A stretch of 23,599 nt of DNA. It comes from Phoronis australis. Its lineage: Eukaryota; Phoronida; Phoronidae. The stretch is taken from assembly GCA_002633005.1 (NCBI GenBank), contig NMRA01000863.1:1-23599 (forward strand), given 5' to 3'. A program made the position numbers and the translations under genes. The notes beneath the pieces are model-generated. The model searched no databases, was not told the origin of the DNA, and worked only from the letters and a program-made list of their open reading frames with translations. This document shows, piece after piece, positions 19,258 through 23,599 of the stretch (positions are counted from its first letter, which is position 1; the number at the start of each line of letters is the position of its first letter).

Positions 19258-19419
19258 TAGATTATTACATGGCGAAGTCGTTATCCCCCGTTATCTAGAG
19301 CCCGAGTGGATTTTGGAGAATTATCGCCCGAGGGGCGTTAGCCCCGAGGGTGATAATTCTACAAAATCCACGAGGGCTCTAGATAAGGGGGATAACGACT
19401 GAGAACATGTAATAATCTA
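19258..19419. repeat. large foldback hairpin Q, copy B
   Basis: Two 79-nt arms (19258-19336 and 19341-19419) are nearly exact reverse complements around a 4-nt GTTA loop. The innermost pairing is GGGGC/GCCCC and the outermost TAGATTATTACATG/CATGTAATAATCTA. Mismatches cluster at about three short spots. As RNA or single-stranded DNA this would form a very stable cruciform or hairpin. Confidence 0.9.
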
Positions 19420-19956
19420 TTTATACCACATACTAAACGAGAAACATTGCAATGAATCGATCTACCTTTCTCGACTCGCCTCGGCTTTGTAACTACTTTC
19501 TATGTCAGAGGCCCGGGGTCGGAGGTCGTGACCTTTTAAGAAAAGCCGAGCTATTTTTGTCAAATTATACTTATACTCAAAACCAATTGGAAATTTAAAC
19601 AAAATAGAAATGAAGTGAATCTCTAAATTAAGGTTAAGCAACTATTATAGCTTAAAACACGTTTTTTACACGCTAAGCTTCGACCGGGAAATTATCGTCT
19701 GCTAAAGTAGGTTACCACTGGTAACTGAATATAATTCTCAAGTCAAAGATCCTGACGACACGATACCTGCATTCAAACTGGAGATCGGTGATTTACAAGT
19801 AAGAGGACATGAGAGAAAAAATTCACTGAATTAAGATATCATTTTTATGGAAATTATGTGTCTTATTTTTCGTAGCGTATAAGTACAGTACAATGCGGTT
19901 TGTTGAACGTGCGATTATTGCGCGTGCTCATTTAAGTATTCTATTTTCACTCTTGA

Positions 19957-20037
19957 TGACGTCAGTCGCTGCGTGGTGTAGTGATAAAGTCGGCGACCAG
20001 CAATATTAGGGTCCCGGGTTCGACCCCGTCCTCGGTT
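19957..20037 (+). ncRNA. tRNA-like pol III promoter region with upstream CRE, copy B
   Basis: A-box-like TGGTGTAGTGA (19974-19984) and B-box GGTTCGACCCC (20017-20027) are in the same arrangement as in copy A, with TGACGTCA (19957-19964) again ending 2 nt before the tRNA-like 5' end. The acceptor and T stems are less complete than in copy A. It is a tRNA-derived head, not a working tRNA gene. Confidence 0.6.
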
Positions 20038-20049
20038 TCCCGCCAAATC

Positions 20050-20071
20050 GTTATCTCACTAGTGAGATAAC
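20050..20071 (+). ncRNA. perfect small palindrome downstream of tRNA-like region, copy B
   Basis: GTTATCTCACT (20050-20060) is followed directly by its exact reverse complement (20061-20071). It matches the position of the 14358-14379 hairpin in copy A, with a compensating base pair change in the stem. Confidence 0.65.
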
Positions 20072-20134
20072 TTTATGGGTTATTACACGGTTGTATCTGC
20101 CATTTGAGGCTAATATTGTGGTATAATACATGTT

Positions 20135-20471
20135 AGCAAAAGATCCTACATGCGATGACTAGTCGACAAACCGATCAACCGTTAGAAGAAAATCCAGACT
20201 TGGCGATCTTAGTGAAAATCATTCTTTGCCTATGGATATGTGATTTTTATTTGTACGTGTGATGTTGTGATTCGTACCTAAGATGTTGCGGTTTGCAAGC
20301 ATGATGCTCTGTGCTGTACCTAAGGTATCGTGGTTCCGTGGTAAGATTTAATGCAGACGATTTTCATGGGTTCTGGTGTATTGTTCAAAGTTCGTGCGTG
20401 TGATTGTCTGATGCATTGGGTTGCAAACTAAGAAATTATAAATAGCTGATCGATAGTCATTCATAGATAGG
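20135..20471. repeat. repeat block S, copy B
   Basis: The counterpart of 12079-12436, with long exact words such as GAAGAAAATCCAGACTTGG and GATTTAATGCAGACGATTTT. The 75-codon minus frame at 20348-20575 crosses its right edge and is not matched as protein in copy A. Confidence 0.8.
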
Positions 20472-21428
20472 AGTTCGTTGTCCGTTTTTATAACCGACAG
20501 ACTCGTTAGTTTCGTTGAATTTGATCGAACTTTTGTATCTAAAGTGAACAATTTATATCGATATTCCTTATCCAATATAGTCAGATTTAACCATACAGTG
20601 ACTTAGGAATGTTCGTTGTGTTTTCTAATTGCTTTCCATTTATCGTAACTGAAAAAATACATCGGTAAAGTATGTGCTTCTTTCAAAATGTGTCTCGAAT
20701 AATTTTTAGAGCTGTTCTATCGGAAAATCCTTTCAATGATCGATAATTTCTCTTGAATATTCCGAGCAATTAGCCATTGTAAATTAAGCTATTTAGAATA
20801 TTTTACCTTCAAGTGCAATGCATCTTCATGTATAACATTGAGTCTACACAGCTACATATTGTGTTTTAATGATTAATTACTTTTAGTGGAGTTTCGGGGG
20901 GGAAACTTTTCGTTTTCTGTTTTGAAAAACAGGTGGACAGATCAGAGGTTTTGGTTTTGCACGAAATTGATGAATTATAAAAGGTAGAAATACGAACACA
21001 GGTTTGCTGAGAACGATCGACTCTCAGTTTACTGAGCGAAGGAAATGGGGCCTTCACAGCTCTATAATCTGGTACAAAGCAACAAGGGCGGAAGGTAGAC
21101 AAGTCTCCTCGATATGTTATTGCCCTAAGGAAACACACACGGGGAATTCGTACATATCCTTCATAAATCACGCGATATAATACGTGAACAAATAGCCTGG
21201 AATTATTCAAATGACGTTCGATAGAAATGTTTATATAGCTTGGACAATTCATGACGGTGAAGAAGTATTATACTCTTTTGGGTTGAAAATGAAAAAAGAG
21301 ATTTTTTTTCTCTGGCGTTGAGACCGACAATTCTTTAAAAAATAGAAACCAAAGAGTTCAATTGCCCAGTGCAAAAACTTATTTTGCTAAGACAAATCCT
21401 AAATTTAGTTGAGATGAAACTTGAATTT
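20472..21428. other. about 950-bp segment present only between S and T of copy B
   Basis: Copy A joins S to T with only a few bases between them, so this segment is either an insertion in copy B or was deleted from copy A. No inverted ends or flanking duplication were found. It contains the longest open frame of the window (next entry). Confidence 0.5.
20866..21252 (-). CDS. 128-residue hypothetical open frame
   Basis: Minus-strand ATG at 21252, stop at 20866. The product is basic and has several Cys (for example RPCCFVPDY near the middle), with no signal peptide, membrane helix or motif I recognise. It is the longest uninterrupted frame in the window and lies wholly in the segment unique to copy B. 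No promoter, splice or poly(A) evidence was seen, and a frame of this size can arise by chance in 23 kb. Treat it as a candidate only. Confidence 0.2.
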   Translation of the reverse strand: MNCPSYINISIERHLNNSRLFVHVLYRVIYEGYVRIPRVCFLRAITYRGDLSTFRPCCFVPDYRAVKAPFPSLSKLRVDRSQQTCVRISTFYNSSISCKTKTSDLSTCFSKQKTKSFPPETPLKVINH

Positions 21429-21825
21429 CTCCAAAGTCCGTTAAAAGAAAGAGATCTTGAGTTTGATTTGATAGTTTTTTACTTATATTTCGTATTCAGT
21501 TTGTCTTGAATCATACCAGATGTGGAAGATTCAAAGCTTGAAGGTTGAAACAAATCTTAGCCTTAAGTCAAAAATGAACTTAGTCAGTTTCTTGGAACTG
21601 TCGTTTGGCTTAAAAGGACTAACAGTTGAGTTTTTCTTAATTCTTTTGACTGCTACAGAAACCAGCTTTTTCAGTTATCGTTCACAAGAAGTGAGGCAGT
21701 TTACGGGTATTTTTCTAAAGTGCAGACAAAATTAAACATTTTCTAAAAAAGTGACTCCGATTTCTCACAAATACGTGTCTTCGGCGGTTACAGAACTTAT
21801 TGCCCCAATACTCTGATCATCAACT
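21429..21825. repeat. repeat block T, copy B
   Basis: The counterpart of 12444-12842, sharing for example AGTGCAGACAAAATTAAAC and TTATTGCCCCAATACTCTGA. Both copies lose similarity right after a TCAACT word, which suggests a real block boundary. The 71-codon plus frame at 21520-21735 is not kept open in copy A. Confidence 0.8.
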
Positions 21826-22214
21826 AATAGTGTGAGATAGTTCGAAGCGTCTCTAACTGTTCTCATGTTTGACGATTTCTCTGGCCTCAGCATTGATGTT
21901 GAAAAACAAAAAAAAAATCAGTTCTTGTCGTTCTAAGATACTGAAAAAAATCTTTGGCAGAGAACTGACATCATTGATCAAAAAAGGCGTCTTTTTCTTA
22001 AGGTTTACTATCCAAGTCCACTTGCATAATACGACTGAGAAGAGTCTAACATTTTATCCGTCTCACTCACTCATTGACCAATCAAACCGAACAATGGACC
22101 GCGAATCTGAGATTTCAGTACACCTTTGTTGTCGCCACTGACAGATAGTCTACACATATACAGAGTAAAATTATTTCGAAAATCTAGAAGAACATACTTA
22201 CCAAATTGTCGCAA
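21826..22214. other. anonymous sequence
   Basis: A 90-codon plus frame (21869-22141) has a Lys-rich start and no recognisable domain. I see no other feature. Confidence 0.35.
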
Positions 22215-22605
22215 CTAGTTTCGAGTCAGTGTGTAGAAACAATGTGATGGTCACTTATATAATCTATCAAACAGCGAATACCCGCACTGTACTTATCTTA
22301 ATCTATTCGAACCCACTCGTATCTGCAGCAAATTATTCGATTACAGACGTGTCCTCGAAGAAATGCATGCACGGTGGCTACAAAAACATGGTATTTAACA
22401 TGTATATAATCTATCAAGCTGCTAATATCCCACATCGAAGCCGATCTTAATCTACTCGAACCCCTCGTATCTCCAGCATATTGTTCGATTACTGACGTTT
22501 ACCCGAAAAATTCATGCACAGTCGCTACAAAAACATGGTGTTTAACATTGATATAATCTTTCGAGCTGCTAATATCCTGCATTGAAGCCGGGCTTAATCG
22601 ATTCG
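22215..22605. repeat. 147-bp tandem repeat, about 2.6 units
   Basis: AATCTATCAA-type anchors are at 22261, 22408 and 22555 (the last as AATCTTTCGA), exactly 147 bp apart both times. Units share CTGCTAATATCCC, TTAATCTA.TCGAACCC, ATTCGATTAC.GACG and GCTACAAAAACATGGT words. The third unit breaks off after TTCGAACC at about 22600. The 73-codon plus frame (22229-22450) spans repeat units and is not a gene. Confidence 0.8.
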
Positions 22606-23019
22606 AACCTCAGACCACGCTCACGCATGTAAGACATTTATCTCCAGTTTTTTAGTTTCCAATTTGTTGTCAACAAGTAAATTTAATCGAGTTAAATTAG
22701 GTCTCAATGCATGAGAAAGCCAGACAAGTATGTAAACTTGACGAATTACATATTTTTACTAATATCTAATATGAATGCTTTGAGAGTGGTGAACAACCCC
22801 AATGGTTTATGCTGATAATAGTCGTTTTACAGAAACCTCGATACCACAAATTTCGGGCATGTTAGTCCATGTTCTAAAAATCGCTCATAAAACACAATGT
22901 AATATAATAGGTGCTGCTAGCTCCAGGAGAAACTGATCGTCTGAGATTACAATATGAGCAACATTGTATTGTTTCAAATTGACTTTACTGGAGAGAAAGA
23001 TGGTTTTTCTGATATCAAC
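22606..23019. other. anonymous AT-rich sequence
   Basis: No supported feature was seen. Confidence 0.4.
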
Positions 23020-23076
23020 ACCAGCAAGGATTCGAACCATGAACCTTCTAGACCGGTAACGCAGAGCAAGTGTAGA
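23020..23076 (-). ncRNA. partial tRNA-like (SINE-head) sequence
   Basis: On the minus strand the stretch ends with a B-box-like GGTTCGAATCC (about 23027-23037), preceded by CTCTGCGTTACCGGTCTAGA, which resembles an anticodon-arm-to-variable-loop region. A convincing A box at normal spacing is missing. A GTGGTCAACTG further upstream (about 23094-23104) is too far away. I read it as a decayed tRNA-derived SINE head. Confidence 0.4.
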
Positions 23077-23453
23077 TGAATGAGATACAACAGTTGACCA
23101 CGGCGAGCTTTTATCGTGCACCCCAGTATGTACAGAATTAGATGTCTGTCTCTGTACTCAGAGCACCTCATAAAGAGGAGTCAAATTGAACGAGATTAGA
23201 TATTCGAGATACTGGCAAAAACTGATTGAAAATGAACAGTCATGCCTCCCTGAGCACCAAAAGACCCATGACGCAAGAAACCCAGAAAGGACCCCGTAAG
23301 GTCAAACATTCGAGGCACTACAATAGATAATTTCACATGATGAAGTACAGACCAATTAATACACTATGGGAAACAAATTACACTCTTGATTGGGCCCGCC
23401 AGAAATCTCAAAAATGTCACCATCTGTAGTTCAATTTGTGGAGTGATCATACA
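23077..23453. other. anonymous sequence
   Basis: No supported feature was seen on either strand. Confidence 0.4.
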
Positions 23454-23574
23454 TACACAAAACGTACCGCGAGTGGCGTACATGAGGTAATATCTCACGA
23501 GACATTATTCCGATACGCGAAAAAATATCGAGTGGGATATTACTTCATGTACGCCAATGAAGGTATGTTTTGTA
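23454..23574. mobile_element. foldback element (MITE-like)
   Basis: The left arm (23454-23498) and right arm (23532-23574) are inverted around a 33-nt loop. They share TGGCGTACATGA, GTAATATC and AAAAC.TACC in mirrored order, with a few mismatches. The size and structure fit a palindromic non-autonomous DNA element. No certain target-site duplication was found, and only one copy lies in the window. Confidence 0.65.
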
Positions 23575-23599
23575 TTTATCCCATACACTTCGAATTCCT

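Larger units (their letters stand above)
19258..20126 (+). mobile_element. Q+R composite mobile unit, copy B
   Basis: It starts with the intact foldback (19258-19419), continues at TTATACCACA (19421-19430), and ends at TGTGGTATAA (20117-20126). It lies exactly between blocks P and S, which are joined in copy A, so the whole Q+R unit behaves as one insertion. Flanking AATAAAT and AATACAT may be a target-site duplication, and the uninterrupted site in copy A reads AATAATG. About 345 bp (19498-19845) have no match in copy A and are either a further insertion here or a deletion there. No protein is encoded. Confidence 0.7.

Noticed and set aside
21520-21735. 71-codon plus frame in block T
   Set aside because: The homologous block at 12444-12842 does not keep it open, so it is not conserved coding sequence.

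Overview
This looks like nuclear DNA from an animal, most likely a marine invertebrate. The sequence is AT-rich and gene-poor. It is crowded with short non-autonomous DNA transposons, tRNA-derived (SINE-like) pieces, foldback repeats, minisatellites and (TA)n runs. It also carries remnants of a zinc-finger/transposase-like protein of a type I recall from invertebrate genomes. Three single N calls (3967, 7334, 11687), two of them in or beside simple repeats, suggest draft shotgun sequence. I cannot name the species. No operon, Shine-Dalgarno pattern, CRISPR array, rRNA or intact protein gene is visible.

Layout. 1-1460: a decayed protein-coding remnant with recognisable motifs, a frameshift and stops. 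1460-4040: mostly anonymous sequence with two copies of a short inverted-repeat element (about 2137-2260 and 3197-3336). 4042-5262: a three-unit long-period tandem repeat, then a (TA)n run and a hairpin. 5318-6940: anonymous, with a 24-bp repeat inside a tiny open frame. 6941-7661: a non-autonomous hAT-like element with perfect 14-bp terminal inverted repeats. 7662-11280: anonymous, with a few exon-like open stretches that I cannot join into a gene. 11340-11712: a 50-bp minisatellite and (TA)n runs.

11713-14434 and 18885-21825 hold two diverged copies of the same sequence blocks in different order. The simplest reading is a host repeat (blocks P, S and T) plus a separate mobile unit (Q+R). 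Q+R starts with a large foldback hairpin. It carries a TGACGTCA site 2 nt before a tRNA-like pol III promoter region, followed by a small hairpin. Q+R sits between P and S in the second copy and downstream of T in the first. The first Q+R copy is itself interrupted by a 948-bp element (13293-14240) flanked by TTAA-like duplications, and the second copy supplies the empty site. This nested, comparable pair is the most informative part of the window.

16270-17330 is a degenerate satellite of about 103-117 bp and 17430-17790 a minisatellite of about 50 bp. 18001-18075 and about 23020-23075 are tRNA-like pieces on the minus strand. 22215-22605 is a tandem repeat with a period of exactly 147 bp. 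23454-23574 is a foldback element at the window edge.

No genes here can be shown to work together. The biology is that of a mobile-element graveyard and of nested insertion history.
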